In this document: positions 1 to 8,068 of the stretch, piece after piece
Position numbering within the stretch: the stretch's first letter is position 1
How the letters are laid out: each line of letters begins with the position of its first letter
Assembly: GCA_002432715.1 (NCBI GenBank)
Contig: DJGJ01000032.1
Span: forward strand, 1-21,213
DNA: 21,213 nucleotides
DNA from: Sphaerochaeta sp. UBA5849
GTDB taxonomy: Bacteria > Spirochaetota > Spirochaetia > Sphaerochaetales > Sphaerochaetaceae
Direction: 5' to 3'
Position numbers and translations under genes: made by a program
The notes under the pieces: generated by a model
Told to the model about the DNA's origin: nothing
The model's input: the letters and a program-made list of their open reading frames with translations, nothing else
The model's database searches: none

Positions 1-118
1 CTAGTGGTCTGTAAATCCTATTTCTTTCATTTTCTTCGGCCCAAACGCCGGGTAGCTGCGTTCTCGTCGGATCAGATATCGTAGATATCTTCTCCTCCTT
101 GGCCTTGCTACTCACCAT
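1..118 (-). CDS. Possible start of a gene running off the window edge
   Basis: The minus strand is open from an ATG at 116-118 to the edge of the window, giving about 39 codons that begin MVSSKAKEEK. It lies 43 bases downstream of the stop of the 162-926 gene on the same strand, so it could be the next gene of that operon. There is no convincing ribosome binding site before the ATG. An AAGGAGGAG stretch lies inside the reading frame about 30 bases after it, with no good start codon at the right distance. The piece is too short to recognise, so it is only a candidate partial gene. Confidence 0.22.
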   Translation of the reverse strand, partial: MVSSKAKEEKISTISDPTRTQLPGVWAEENERNRIYRPL

Positions 119-161
119 TTTAGCTCGAAGCAAATATACAAGCACTAGACTTTACAGCCCA

Positions 162-926
162 CTAGTCGGTCAGCACATCGGCACTGACAACACAGCTGGC
201 TACCACGTAGGATCCCTTCTGCAGTGGTTTTGCCAGCTGTTTTGCTGAGAACACCAGATCCAGATGCCCCATCTCCGTTGCTATGGTTGCAACCATGCAC
301 AGCGTATCACGAAACCCGTGCCTGCGTTCTTCAACAGCCAGGACCGGACCGCAAAGCAGCACCATCTGCTCATGCCGGGCGAATTTTTGTCGGGTTTCCT
401 CACTCAGGCTCTCGTCACGTGCCATGATGTAGTTGAAAGGGAGCAACTTCTTGTCTTCCAACCTTCCTTTCTCATCGGTTGCCGATTCATACGCCTGCCG
501 GCTGTCAAAAACATCGAGGGCTTGGGGAAACGCACAGACCTGGAGATTGAGGATGGTATCCTCGTCAATCTGCTCCAAAGTCGCTGCATGCACCAGCGTA
601 GCAATGAAGGCGCTCCTCTCGCTGGGATTGGTCATCAGCAGCGTAAGGGAGAGGGCCTCCCCCTCCCCGATGCGAACCAAGGGTTTGGCCGACCAGAGAC
701 AACGTCCGCTCATATGCATATCCAGACCGGCAATCTCCGTATCGGAACCTTTCGCAACCACGCGATACACCAATGTAAGCCCGCTTTGCAGCACCTTGGT
801 GGCATAAAATCCATACTTGGTGGGAATGCGCACGGCTTCCTCGAACCACGCGAGCATTTGCTTCTGGTCGAGTGAGCCGTCCTTGAGCAGGATTTCCAAC
901 CCGGTATTAGCGAGATACACAGCCAT
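162..926 (-). CDS. Conserved-looking soluble protein of unknown function
   Basis: I do not recognise this 254-residue protein. The frame is open further upstream, but the ATG at 924-926 is preceded by GGAGGT at 5-base spacing, and the upstream extension runs into the azlC gene. There is no signal peptide, membrane segment or cysteine motif. Residues 1-80 (MAVYLANTG...) are mixed helix and strand. The last 70 residues have alternating hydrophobic positions and end in a GSYVVASCVVSADV strand pair, which could be a small beta-barrel such as an OB-fold; that is a guess from pattern only. It is divergent from azlC, with 76 bases between the two starts. Confidence 0.75.
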   Translation of the reverse strand: MAVYLANTGLEILLKDGSLDQKQMLAWFEEAVRIPTKYGFYATKVLQSGLTLVYRVVAKGSDTEIAGLDMHMSGRCLWSAKPLVRIGEGEALSLTLLMTNPSERSAFIATLVHAATLEQIDEDTILNLQVCAFPQALDVFDSRQAYESATDEKGRLEDKKLLPFNYIMARDESLSEETRQKFARHEQMVLLCGPVLAVEERRHGFRDTLCMVATIATEMGHLDLVFSAKQLAKPLQKGSYVVASCVVSADVLTD

Positions 927-1002
927 AGGCACCTCCGAAAGTAAGCTATGATAGCATACCCGCGGCTTGCAAGAAAGGGTGTAAAAGAATACCCTGACGC
1001 AC
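927..1002. promoter_or_regulatory. Divergent intergenic region with a candidate azlC promoter
   Basis: This gap separates the divergent starts of the unknown gene and azlC. It holds TATGAT at 947-952 inside a perfect palindrome, GCTATGATAGC. On the plus strand this would be a -10 box about 50 bases before azlC. No matching -35 box is obvious. The palindromic -10 could serve either direction. Confidence 0.3.
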
Positions 1003-1704
1003 ATGCAATCAGAATTTACCTTCAAACAAGGCTGCAAAGAAGGCTTTCCCATCTTTGTAGGGTACTTTCCAACCGCAATGGCTTTCGGCCTGGTGTGCAG
1101 GGACCTGGGACTAAGAATTTGGGAAGCGGTGCTCTTCTCCATGTCCAATTTTGCCGGAAGCGGGCAGTTTCTTGCTGCAAACCTCATAGGCAAAGGTGCC
1201 ATCCCGGCCGAAATATTCATCAGCGTCCTGTTGGTCAATCTTCGCTACACCTTTATGGGAGCAGAACTGTCACGCAAGCTCACAAAGGGGATAGGAGGTT
1301 GGCAGCGTGCGCTGCTCGCCCATGGAACCACCGATGAGGTTTTCAGCGTTGCAGTACTGCACAATCAACCCATCACCAAATACTACCTGGCAGGCTTGGA
1401 AGGCATAGCGTATGCAGGTTGGGTGAGCGGAACCGCAGCAGGCTTTTTGGTGGGCATGATTCTGCCCTCCGCCCTGCAACTGGCAGTTGGAGTGACCCTG
1501 TATGCGATGTTCAGCTCCCTGCTGGCCCAGGAGTTCCGGCAGAAAGGTTTCAAGGTTCTCCTCATTGCAGCAATTTCGGCCATCCTCAACAGCGTTCTCA
1601 TCTTGCTCCTGCATCTGGGCGTCGGTTGGGCATTTGTCATCTCCATGCTCGCAGCAAGCTTTTTCGGCGCTGCAATCACTGACGATATCGAGGAGTATGT
1701 ATGA
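1003..1704 (+). CDS. azlC: AzlC-family branched-chain amino acid export permease
   Basis: This is the large subunit of an AzlCD transporter, which in Bacillus exports branched-chain amino acids and analogues such as azaleucine. The protein has 233 residues, the usual family length. It opens with the family pattern FKQGCKEGFPIFVGYFPTAMAFG, contains SNFAGSGQF near residue 50 and LVNLRYTFMG near residue 80, and has several hydrophobic spans through the second half. The ribosome binding site before the ATG at 1003 is weak, but no later start keeps the conserved N-terminus. It overlaps azlD by four bases (ATGA), as is normal for this pair. The true substrate cannot be read from sequence. Confidence 0.93.
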   Translation: MQSEFTFKQGCKEGFPIFVGYFPTAMAFGLVCRDLGLRIWEAVLFSMSNFAGSGQFLAANLIGKGAIPAEIFISVLLVNLRYTFMGAELSRKLTKGIGGWQRALLAHGTTDEVFSVAVLHNQPITKYYLAGLEGIAYAGWVSGTAAGFLVGMILPSALQLAVGVTLYAMFSSLLAQEFRQKGFKVLLIAAISAILNSVLILLLHLGVGWAFVISMLAASFFGAAITDDIEEYV

Positions 1705-2012
1705 CTGACCACCCACCCTTCATGATCCCCATCCTGCTCAGCGCTGTTGCAACCTTTCTGGTACGCGCCCTGCCCTATTACGCAACCTTTCTCGACCGTC
1801 TTCCCACATTCCTCTCGAAGAGTCTCAGGTTGCTGCCCATCGCAGCCCTCGGTCCCCTGATTTTCCCCGGTGTCATCCTCGACTACAACCAGAGCTGGTA
1901 CGCAGGATTGCTGGGCATTGCAGCAGCTGCGCTCTTCGCCTACAAGCGACAGGGAATGATCATCCCCATCCTGCTCTCCATCGGCGTAACATACCTTGCT
2001 CTTCTGCTCTAG
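1701..2012 (+). CDS. azlD: AzlD-family transporter small subunit
   Basis: This 103-residue membrane protein is the small partner of AzlC. It has about four hydrophobic segments. The family pattern AVATFLVRALPYYA is near residue 15, a proline-containing loop (LRLLPIAALGPLIFPG) is near residue 47, and the C-terminal span ends in LLL. Its start codon overlaps the azlC stop, so the two are translationally coupled. AzlD proteins are believed to be needed for AzlC assembly or function. A GC-rich stretch follows its stop (2025-2037), but it has no T-run, so I do not call a terminator. Confidence 0.9.
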   Translation: MTDHPPFMIPILLSAVATFLVRALPYYATFLDRLPTFLSKSLRLLPIAALGPLIFPGVILDYNQSWYAGLLGIAAAALFAYKRQGMIIPILLSIGVTYLALLL

Positions 2013-2047
2013 CTTGACCTCCTGGGCCCCGGGCCGTACCATAAGGC

Positions 2048-2719
2048 ATGTTTGACGCCCATCGACACATAAGTGACTGCGAAGCAACCGAAAATGCCCT
2101 CTATGCAACCAGTAGTCCCTCTGAATGGCCAAGCCTGCTGAATCTTGGTTCGTCGGCAGTGGGGGGTATCGGGATCCTGCCTTCCGAGTTCCCCGGTGAC
2201 CCGGATGCTGTCTATGAAATGCTTGTCTCACATCCCGACCTGCAGATAGCCGAGGTTGGTTTGGACCGCCGATATCCAAACAGGGAGACCCAGCGAACCT
2301 TTCTTGCCCAAATGCTGCACATGGGCTTCGAGCTTGGCCGCAGCGTCAGCCTGCACTGCGTACGGGAGAACGGCCTATTGTTGACGGTATTGAGAAATGA
2401 GCGCAAATACCTGCCGTCGTTGTTGTGGCATGGTTGTACTGCAAGTTTTGAAACGATTGCAGAGGCGGTGCGGTACCAAGTCATCCCATCCTATGGACCG
2501 AATATCTACAAAAGCAACCTTCGATCACGCATCCAACAGATACTAGAGCTTCCTTTCGCCTTGGAAACCGACTTCACAGGCTTCGAACGCGACTATGCAC
2601 AGCTTTTCGCAAACCATATTGCAGCCTTTTGCAGCCTCAGCGGGTACAGCGAAGAGCAACTGGAGAACCACAACGATGAAATCAGAACAATTCTTACGCA
2701 TAACAAGACTTCTCGGTGA
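2048..2719 (+). CDS. TatD-family metal-dependent hydrolase (short form)
   Basis: This 223-residue protein is a compact member of the TatD family of metal-dependent hydrolases, whose studied members are DNases. All expected metal ligands are visible: DAHRH (His5, His7), EVGLD (Glu69), LHCV (His103), WHG (His128) and ETD (Asp175). It is about 30-40 residues shorter than usual, mainly around residues 20-60. The ATG at 2048 is chosen because it begins the conserved MFDAHRH end; its ribosome binding site is weak (AAGG only one base away). Its last 44 bases overlap the start of tcdA in another frame, so the two are probably co-transcribed. The substrate is unknown. Confidence 0.85.
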   Translation: MFDAHRHISDCEATENALYATSSPSEWPSLLNLGSSAVGGIGILPSEFPGDPDAVYEMLVSHPDLQIAEVGLDRRYPNRETQRTFLAQMLHMGFELGRSVSLHCVRENGLLLTVLRNERKYLPSLLWHGCTASFETIAEAVRYQVIPSYGPNIYKSNLRSRIQQILELPFALETDFTGFERDYAQLFANHIAAFCSLSGYSEEQLENHNDEIRTILTHNKTSR

Positions 2720-3470
2720 AGATGCCGTCCAATCGCTGCACGAAAAGCGAGTCGTGTTGGTTGGACTGGGTGCTGTGGGGGGCATGTGTCTGGAATCTTT
2801 GGTGCGCAGCGGCGTCGGCACGCTGCGGATCGTCGATTTCGACACCGTTGGAATCACGAATCTCAATCGACAGATACTTGCGACGTATGATAGCCTGGGC
2901 CGGCTGAAAACCGAAGTGGCGGCAGAACGCATACGGGCGATATATCCCGAATGCAACCTTGAGGTCCTCCCCCTCTTTGTGCACCAGGAGACGCTGGGGC
3001 AAATCCTTGAAGGAGAAATCGATCTGGTCGTCGATGCCATCGACTCGCTGAATCCAAAATGCTCCTTGCTGGAGGAAGCGTACAATCGCAAGATCAAAGT
3101 GGTGAGCAGCATGGGGGCCGCCCTTCGCCGCGACCCCTTCCTGGTCAGGAAAGCCGACCTTATGGATACCTATGGATGTCCATTGGCACGGGCGGTGCGG
3201 ACAAACCTGAGAAAGCGGGGAGTTGGAAGAGGCATCGATGTGATATACAGTCCGGAATTGGTGCAATTCACCTATCGAAAGCCCGAGGAAGAGGAACATG
3301 CCGACCTCAATGAGCAGATTATCGACAGGGGAAGAAGGCGGAACGTGCTGGGCAGCCTTCCCACCGTCACTGCCATCTTCGGCCAGCACCTGGCACACCT
3401 TGCCATCAGCAAATTGTTGGATGCCTCACTGCTTTCAGCAGAGGAGGCTTTCAATCCGAATCACTCCTAG
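2676..3470 (+). CDS. tcdA: tRNA threonylcarbamoyladenosine dehydratase (TcdA/CsdL)
   Basis: TcdA is a cytoplasmic E1-like enzyme. It uses ATP to cyclise the t6A base at tRNA position 37 to the ct6A form. The 264-residue product matches the family length. The nucleotide-binding loop GLGAVG is at residues 30-35, followed by VDFDTVGITNLNRQI, and the adenylation region VVDAIDS lies near residue 115. The later pattern SMGAALRRDPFLVRKADLMDT is typical of TcdA rather than ThiF or MoeB. The paired zinc-binding cysteines of MoeB/ThiF are absent, as usual in this group. The start at 2676 is supported by GGAG at 2662-2665 and by family alignment. It overlaps the TatD gene by 44 bases and, tail to tail, the next gene by 4. 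Confidence 0.92.
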   Translation: MKSEQFLRITRLLGEDAVQSLHEKRVVLVGLGAVGGMCLESLVRSGVGTLRIVDFDTVGITNLNRQILATYDSLGRLKTEVAAERIRAIYPECNLEVLPLFVHQETLGQILEGEIDLVVDAIDSLNPKCSLLEEAYNRKIKVVSSMGAALRRDPFLVRKADLMDTYGCPLARAVRTNLRKRGVGRGIDVIYSPELVQFTYRKPEEEEHADLNEQIIDRGRRRNVLGSLPTVTAIFGQHLAHLAISKLLDASLLSAEEAFNPNHS

Positions 3471-4054
3471 GCGAAGCGTATCGGACTGAAATAAGAAGGC
3501 GAATGGAAATCCGGTTTCAACGTGCCTATTTCCGAAACAGCAAGGAAATGGGGAACTGCATGCTTGTCGGCGCAGCAGTAAAAATTTCCCTTCAACTGCA
3601 CATTCCTCAAATCCTCACCCGGTTTTACCAGACCCAACAAATCAAGCGGAAGGCTCACTTCGAGAGTCCAGCGGCTTTGTTTGTTGGAGTTTTCGAGTAT
3701 TTCGACTGTATGATCGATTGTTTGAATGAATTCAGGCGGGAACAACGTTCGATTCGCCCTTCCCTCCCCCCTGCCCACGAGCATGCTCAAAGAGGCGCTG
3801 CACTCAACATTCACATAGACTTCCTGGCCTTCCCGCTGCAGAAAAGCTTCCACACAGCTGTCTTCCCACACCCTTCCATTGTGCTCAGTCACCATGCGCC
3901 TGAGCTGGGGTTCCCGCACCTGGTAGCGTAGATGCAACAGCTGGTTCTCCCAAGCCATGCGCACTGAAGCCTCAACACCCTCATACTCACCCCACAGAGG
4001 AATCAGGCTGATCGGAAGGGTTTGCGCAAGTGGTCGGCTATAGATGGTAATCAT
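3467..4054 (-). CDS. Family-9-like carbohydrate-binding (CBM9/DOMON-like) protein
   Basis: This 195-residue, single-domain protein resembles the CBM9-like proteins found in many anaerobes. Recognisable patterns are VWEDSCVEAFL near residue 62, followed by a YVNVECS strand, then GNFYCCADK near residue 156 and PHFLAVSEIGTLKPDFHSP close to the end. Related domains bind sugar ends of polysaccharides on xylanases. This one has no signal peptide and no attached enzyme, so an intracellular or unexported role is likely and its ligand is unknown. The ATG at 4052-4054 follows a GGGAG-type site. Its last four bases overlap the tcdA stop on the other strand. Confidence 0.8.
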   Translation of the reverse strand: MITIYSRPLAQTLPISLIPLWGEYEGVEASVRMAWENQLLHLRYQVREPQLRRMVTEHNGRVWEDSCVEAFLQREGQEVYVNVECSASLSMLVGRGEGRANRTLFPPEFIQTIDHTVEILENSNKQSRWTLEVSLPLDLLGLVKPGEDLRNVQLKGNFYCCADKHAVPHFLAVSEIGTLKPDFHSPSYFSPIRFA

Positions 4055-4173
4055 GATTTCATACTCCCTCTCTGTAAGTATAGACGAGAGCGTACATCCA
4101 AACCTAGGGGATTGTGAAGCAAACAGGCAGGCTTTTCTCCTTGATATGCATCACAAATTGAGGAGATATCATT

Positions 4174-5163
4174 ATGAACCATCGAACACTGTCCTTTGCT
4201 GGACTCTTGCTGCTGCTCGCGTTGCTCATTGGTTGTGAAAACACCGTTGAGCCTGATAATGCGACCTTGAGGTTGAACCTCGCCTCCGAGCGGTTTCGGA
4301 CATCGCGAAGCCTGCTGCCCACACCACAGGACATGACCATCGCTACGGTGAGGATCACCGGAACAGGGCCGAAAGGGCAAACGGTGGATGTGCAATCTGC
4401 AGACCAGGTGGTGGAAATCGGAAACCTTGCTATCGGAACGTGGAAATTGCATGCAGTCGGGTCCAACAGCAAAGGAACCGCCCTTGTCAGCGGGGATTTG
4501 ACAACCCTGCTCTCATCGGTAACCAATGAGGCGACCTTGGAACTGACGCAGCTTGTCGGAGAGGGAACAATGAGCATCGAGCTCTCCTGGGATCCCGATC
4601 AGGTGGCCTCGGATGTTCGCCTTGAAGCCCAGCTTTTCCATCAAAGCGGTTCACCGGTCGATCTTGAGGTTGGTGCATTGAACAAAACGGACGGCACGGT
4701 TGCCTTGGCAAAGACCCTGCCTGCCGGCTCCTATTATCTCAAACTGCAGCTGTTCAGCCAGGAGGTTCTGGTCAGCGGAGCAAGTCAATCCTTGAGAATC
4801 CTTGACGGGGTGACCAGCGATGGCAGCATTGAGCTCATCATCGGCGACCTATCCACCGCCTACACCATCATGGTCGTAAACAACACCATGCTTCCCATCG
4901 AAGGAAGCATTGTCTTTAGCCCACTGCAAGCAAAAGCGGGGGATGAGGTGACGCTTACCTATACTCCGAGCAATCTCCCGGAGGGAATTGGTATCAACGA
5001 CCTGCAGATCGACTGGTATTGCGAGGGTATCCTCGTACAAGCATCACAGGCTGCCTATACCAGTATTCCGCTTGCCGGAGTTCACCGCTACGATGTCATC
5101 GTCAATCACGACCGGTTGGGAAGCCTGGGCTCCTCAACCATTCTGCTTGACATGCCTAGGTAG
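4174..5163 (+). CDS. Predicted lipoprotein of unknown function
   Basis: This 329-residue protein has a lipoprotein signal: a short positive start (MNHR), a leucine-rich core, and a lipobox LIGC with the acylated cysteine at position 21. After the cysteine it continues with acidic residues (ENTVEPDN). The body is beta-rich and looks like three or four immunoglobulin-like modules. Each carries a GxWxL or GSYYLKL strand (near residues 88 and 185) of the kind seen in prealbumin-like or PEGA-like surface domains. An RFRTSRSLLPTP segment near residue 40 is typical of spirochaete lipoproteins that follow the anchor with an RS-rich linker. AGGAG lies 8 bases before the ATG. It overlaps ybgC tail to tail by 8 bases. 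No enzymatic motif is visible. Confidence 0.8.
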   Translation: MNHRTLSFAGLLLLLALLIGCENTVEPDNATLRLNLASERFRTSRSLLPTPQDMTIATVRITGTGPKGQTVDVQSADQVVEIGNLAIGTWKLHAVGSNSKGTALVSGDLTTLLSSVTNEATLELTQLVGEGTMSIELSWDPDQVASDVRLEAQLFHQSGSPVDLEVGALNKTDGTVALAKTLPAGSYYLKLQLFSQEVLVSGASQSLRILDGVTSDGSIELIIGDLSTAYTIMVVNNTMLPIEGSIVFSPLQAKAGDEVTLTYTPSNLPEGIGINDLQIDWYCEGILVQASQAAYTSIPLAGVHRYDVIVNHDRLGSLGSSTILLDMPR

Positions 5164-5572
5164 CTGACTCAAATGCCGGGACGAACCAAGCAGGAAGGGG
5201 CATCGGACGGTGTGTCAGTGCATTGATTGCGGCTACCCTGACCAGAAGGACGCACAGAGCCTGCCCGTCACGCAGGACTGTCTGCCGAAAGACGATCGAG
5301 AACCGTTTTGCACTTTCAAACTCGGTCTGCACTTCCAAAAGATCGTCCAGATGGGCCGGGCTTTGATAATCCACCGTAATCGATTTGACGACAAAGGCAA
5401 GGCCTTCAGCCTCCATAAGGCTGGTTTGCGAACCATTCAGGCCGTGCTGTTGGGCAATTTCACGCAACATTTCCGTCCTTGCATGCTCGGCGAAATCAAG
5501 ATACCGGCCGTGGTAGACAATGCCACCACAGTCGGTATCACTGTAATACACGCGAATTGGAAAGGTGTGCAT
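5156..5572 (-). CDS. ybgC: YbgC/FadM-type acyl-CoA thioesterase
   Basis: This is a small hotdog-fold thioesterase of the YbgC/4-hydroxybenzoyl-CoA thioesterase group, which hydrolyses acyl-CoA or acyl carrier thioesters in the cytoplasm. The 138-residue product carries the hallmark N-terminus YYSDTDCGGIVYHGRYLDFAE, with the expected catalytic Asp14 and the following His21. The frame opens one codon earlier with TTG, but the ATG at 5570-5572 is preceded by GGAGGT and overlaps the lysA stop by one base (TGATG), so it is the better start. It is the last gene of the dap operon. No direct link to lysine synthesis is known, so its place here may simply reflect co-transcription. Confidence 0.88.
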   Translation of the reverse strand: MHTFPIRVYYSDTDCGGIVYHGRYLDFAEHARTEMLREIAQQHGLNGSQTSLMEAEGLAFVVKSITVDYQSPAHLDDLLEVQTEFESAKRFSIVFRQTVLRDGQALCVLLVRVAAINALTHRPMPLPAWFVPAFESAT

Positions 5573-6837
5573 CAAACCTCCACCTCCGCTCCTTCAAACC
5601 GAAGGGTCTGTACGTAATCATCGTAGGTTTGCGCCCTGCGAATCATAACCACCGAACCATCGCGCTTGAGCAGATACTCGGCACAGCGGAGCTTTCCATT
5701 GTAGTTGAAGCCCATGCTGTGACCGTGGGCCCCTGCATCATGAATCACTACAATATCGCCCTTCTGCACTTCGGGCAACTTGCGGTCGATGGCAAACTTG
5801 TCGTTGTTCTCGCACAGCGACCCGGTTACATCATAGGTATGGTCGCAAGGCATCGTATCCTTTCCCACCACGGTGATATGGTGATAGGAACCATACAGGG
5901 CGGGACGCATAAGATTCGCCATCGATGCATCAAGGCCGACATAGTCCTTGTACTTTTTCGTTACATGCAGGACTTTGCTGACAAGGTACCCATAGGGACC
6001 GGTGATCACCCGTCCACACTCGAAGACAATCTGAAGTGGATCCAGGCCTGCCGGAACAATCATGCTCTCATAGAGCTCATGCATATCATTGCTGACCTTT
6101 GCAAGGTCCATCGCCTCCTGGTCGGGACGGTAGGGTATGCCGATGCCGCCTCCCATGTCGATGAACTCAATGCGTACGCCTGCCTCTTTGTGGATGCGGA
6201 TGGCAAGGTCGAAGAGCATGCGGGCGGTCTCAACGATGTACGATCCATCCAATTCGTTGGATGCAACCATGGTATGAAGACCAAAGTGCTTGACTCCCTT
6301 CTCTTTCATGATCCTGTAGCAATCGATGATCTGGGCCGTGGTCACCCCGTACTTAGCCTCCACCGGGTTGCCGATGATGGCATTGCCGGTACGGTCAGGA
6401 CCGGGATTATACCTGAAACAGATGGTATCGGGAGTCGTCCCAACCGCCTGCTGGAGCGCTTCTATGTGGGTAATATCATCCAGGTTGATGATGGCCCCGA
6501 GGTCATAGGCCGCCTTGAATTCCTCAGACGGGGTGTCATTGCTGGTAAACATGATTTTTTTGCCGGTGATGCCGCAAGCCTTGGCAAGCAGCAGTTCAGG
6601 CAGGGAGGAGCAGTCTGCTCCGAACCCCTCTTGGGCCAGGAGCTTGAGAATGGTTGGGTTGGGACAAGCTTTTACCGCATAGTAATTGCAAAAACCGGGT
6701 GCCCAAGCAAAGAGTCTCTTGAAACTCCGAGCATGCTCGATCATCGCTTTTTCATCGTACAAGTAGAACGGGGTCGGCAATTGGGAAGCCAGCTCGAGCA
6801 TCTGTCCATGACCTATCGGTAGCTTTTTCTCACTCAT
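5572..6837 (-). CDS. lysA: Diaminopimelate decarboxylase
   Basis: LysA removes carbon dioxide from meso-diaminopimelate to give lysine, using PLP. The 421-residue protein has a normal length. The PLP lysine lies in NYYAVKACPNP (Lys56). The barrel contains FGLHTM near residue 196 and the phosphate-binding GGGIG loop near residue 230. ECGR lies near residue 274, and the substrate cysteine region reads SLCENNDKF near residue 345. The C-terminal HDAGAHGHSMGFNYNGKLR is a variant of the usual DAGAYG...NYN pattern. A related carboxynorspermidine or ornithine-type decarboxylase is less likely, because the gene sits directly after dapB, dapA and dapL and overlaps dapL by four bases. Confidence 0.92.
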   Translation of the reverse strand: MSEKKLPIGHGQMLELASQLPTPFYLYDEKAMIEHARSFKRLFAWAPGFCNYYAVKACPNPTILKLLAQEGFGADCSSLPELLLAKACGITGKKIMFTSNDTPSEEFKAAYDLGAIINLDDITHIEALQQAVGTTPDTICFRYNPGPDRTGNAIIGNPVEAKYGVTTAQIIDCYRIMKEKGVKHFGLHTMVASNELDGSYIVETARMLFDLAIRIHKEAGVRIEFIDMGGGIGIPYRPDQEAMDLAKVSNDMHELYESMIVPAGLDPLQIVFECGRVITGPYGYLVSKVLHVTKKYKDYVGLDASMANLMRPALYGSYHHITVVGKDTMPCDHTYDVTGSLCENNDKFAIDRKLPEVQKGDIVVIHDAGAHGHSMGFNYNGKLRCAEYLLKRDGSVVMIRRAQTYDDYVQTLRFEGAEVEV

Positions 6838-8063
6838 ATCTTCAAATTCTCCTCAATCATCTGCATAGCCTGGACAACCTGTTCGCGATGGCCGTACGAC
6901 GAAACCCTCACAAAATTCCTGCCGGCCGGGCCGAATCCACTTCCCGGGGTCACCACCACATGGCAGGTATCGAGCAACAGGTCGAAGAAATCCCAACTCT
7001 CCATACCATTGGGAGTCTTCGCCCAGATATACGGACTGTTGATCCCACCATAGACCGTCAAGCCAACTTTGGTAAGCCCTTCACGGATGATCCTGGCATT
7101 TTCCAAGTAGTATGCGACCAAGGCCCTGCTTTGCTCGTATCCCTCTCCGGCCAACGCAGCATATCCACCCTTCTGGGCAATGTTGCTTGCACCGTTGAAG
7201 AACGTGCATTGCCGGCGGTTCCACATCGAATTGAGCACGGTTGGAGGAGCATCCTCACAGACCAGTGCCTTGGGTACGATGGTCCAACCAAGCCGGACAC
7301 CGGTAAAACCGGAAAACTTGGAGAAACTGTTTATCTCGATGGCGCACTCCTTGGCCCCTTCCACTTCATAGATGGAGCGGGGATACCCGGCTTCGGTGAT
7401 GTACTCGCTGTAGGCGCTGTCGAATATGATGACACTCTTGTGCGCTCGTGCGTAATCGACAAAGACCTTCAGCTGGTCATAGGATGCAACCGAGCCTGTG
7501 GGATTGTTCGGACTGCACAGGTAGATCAAGTCCACCTTCTGTTTCGGAGGCTCGGGAATGAACCCATTCTCCTCCGTGCTTGCCAAATAGACAAAGCCGT
7601 CGTAGCAACCCTTCTCCTTATTGAAAAGCCCGGTACGCCCTCCGACTACATTGCTATCCACATACACTGGATAGGCAGGGTCTTGAATGGCAACGATATT
7701 GTTTTCACCAAACAGGTCCTGAATGTTGGCAGCATCACTCTTGGCCCCGTCACTGACAAAGAACTCGGTGCTTTCCAACTCTACTCCGTAGCGCCGGTAG
7801 TAGGCGACCAAGGCCTCGCGCAGGTAGGCATCTCCCTGCTCATCACCGTATCCGGTATAGGTGCTGCGATCTGAAAGAGCGTCAATCTTCTCCTTCATTG
7901 CGTTGCAGACTGCCCTGGGAAGAGCTTCGGTGGTATTGCCGATGCCCAAGCGAAGGACAGGCACTCCTGGATGGGTCTTCTGCCAGGCACTTGTTCTGCG
8001 GGCGATTTCCGGAAAGAGGTACCCGCTTGCAAGCTTTTGATAATTCGTATTGATCGTAGCCAT
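6834..8063 (-). CDS. dapL: LL-diaminopimelate aminotransferase
   Basis: DapL converts tetrahydrodipicolinate directly to LL-diaminopimelate using glutamate as amino donor. It replaces the succinyl or acetyl branch, so no DapC/D/E is needed. The 409-residue product begins NTNYQKLASGYLFPEIARR, the standard DapL start. It contains RLGIGNTT near residue 38, LCSPNNPTG near residue 182 and the PLP lysine in SFSKFSGFTGVRLGW (Lys249). A GTG at 8067-8069 is in frame, but it would leave only three bases after AGGAG. The ATG at 8061-8063 has a 9-base spacing and fits the family. It lies 5 bases after the dapA stop, within the operon. Confidence 0.95.
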   Translation of the reverse strand: MATINTNYQKLASGYLFPEIARRTSAWQKTHPGVPVLRLGIGNTTEALPRAVCNAMKEKIDALSDRSTYTGYGDEQGDAYLREALVAYYRRYGVELESTEFFVSDGAKSDAANIQDLFGENNIVAIQDPAYPVYVDSNVVGGRTGLFNKEKGCYDGFVYLASTEENGFIPEPPKQKVDLIYLCSPNNPTGSVASYDQLKVFVDYARAHKSVIIFDSAYSEYITEAGYPRSIYEVEGAKECAIEINSFSKFSGFTGVRLGWTIVPKALVCEDAPPTVLNSMWNRRQCTFFNGASNIAQKGGYAALAGEGYEQSRALVAYYLENARIIREGLTKVGLTVYGGINSPYIWAKTPNGMESWDFFDLLLDTCHVVVTPGSGFGPAGRNFVRVSSYGHREQVVQAMQMIEENLKI

Positions 8064-8068
8064 GAACA

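Noticed and set aside
1383..2279. 298-codon open frame on the minus strand
   Set aside because: It runs opposite azlC, azlD and the TatD gene, all of which are clearly real. The product is low-complexity and rich in Cys, Gln and Glu.
2694..3398. 234-codon open frame on the minus strand
   Set aside because: It is antisense to tcdA, with no supporting start or motif.
5479..6822. Long open frame (447 codons) on the plus strand
   Set aside because: It lies entirely opposite lysA and ybgC in a GC-biased region, lacks a ribosome binding site and has no recognisable protein pattern. It is a shadow of lysA codon use.
6888..7874. 328-codon open frame on the plus strand
   Set aside because: It is antisense to dapL, which has all its catalytic motifs. 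The antisense product shows no family pattern.
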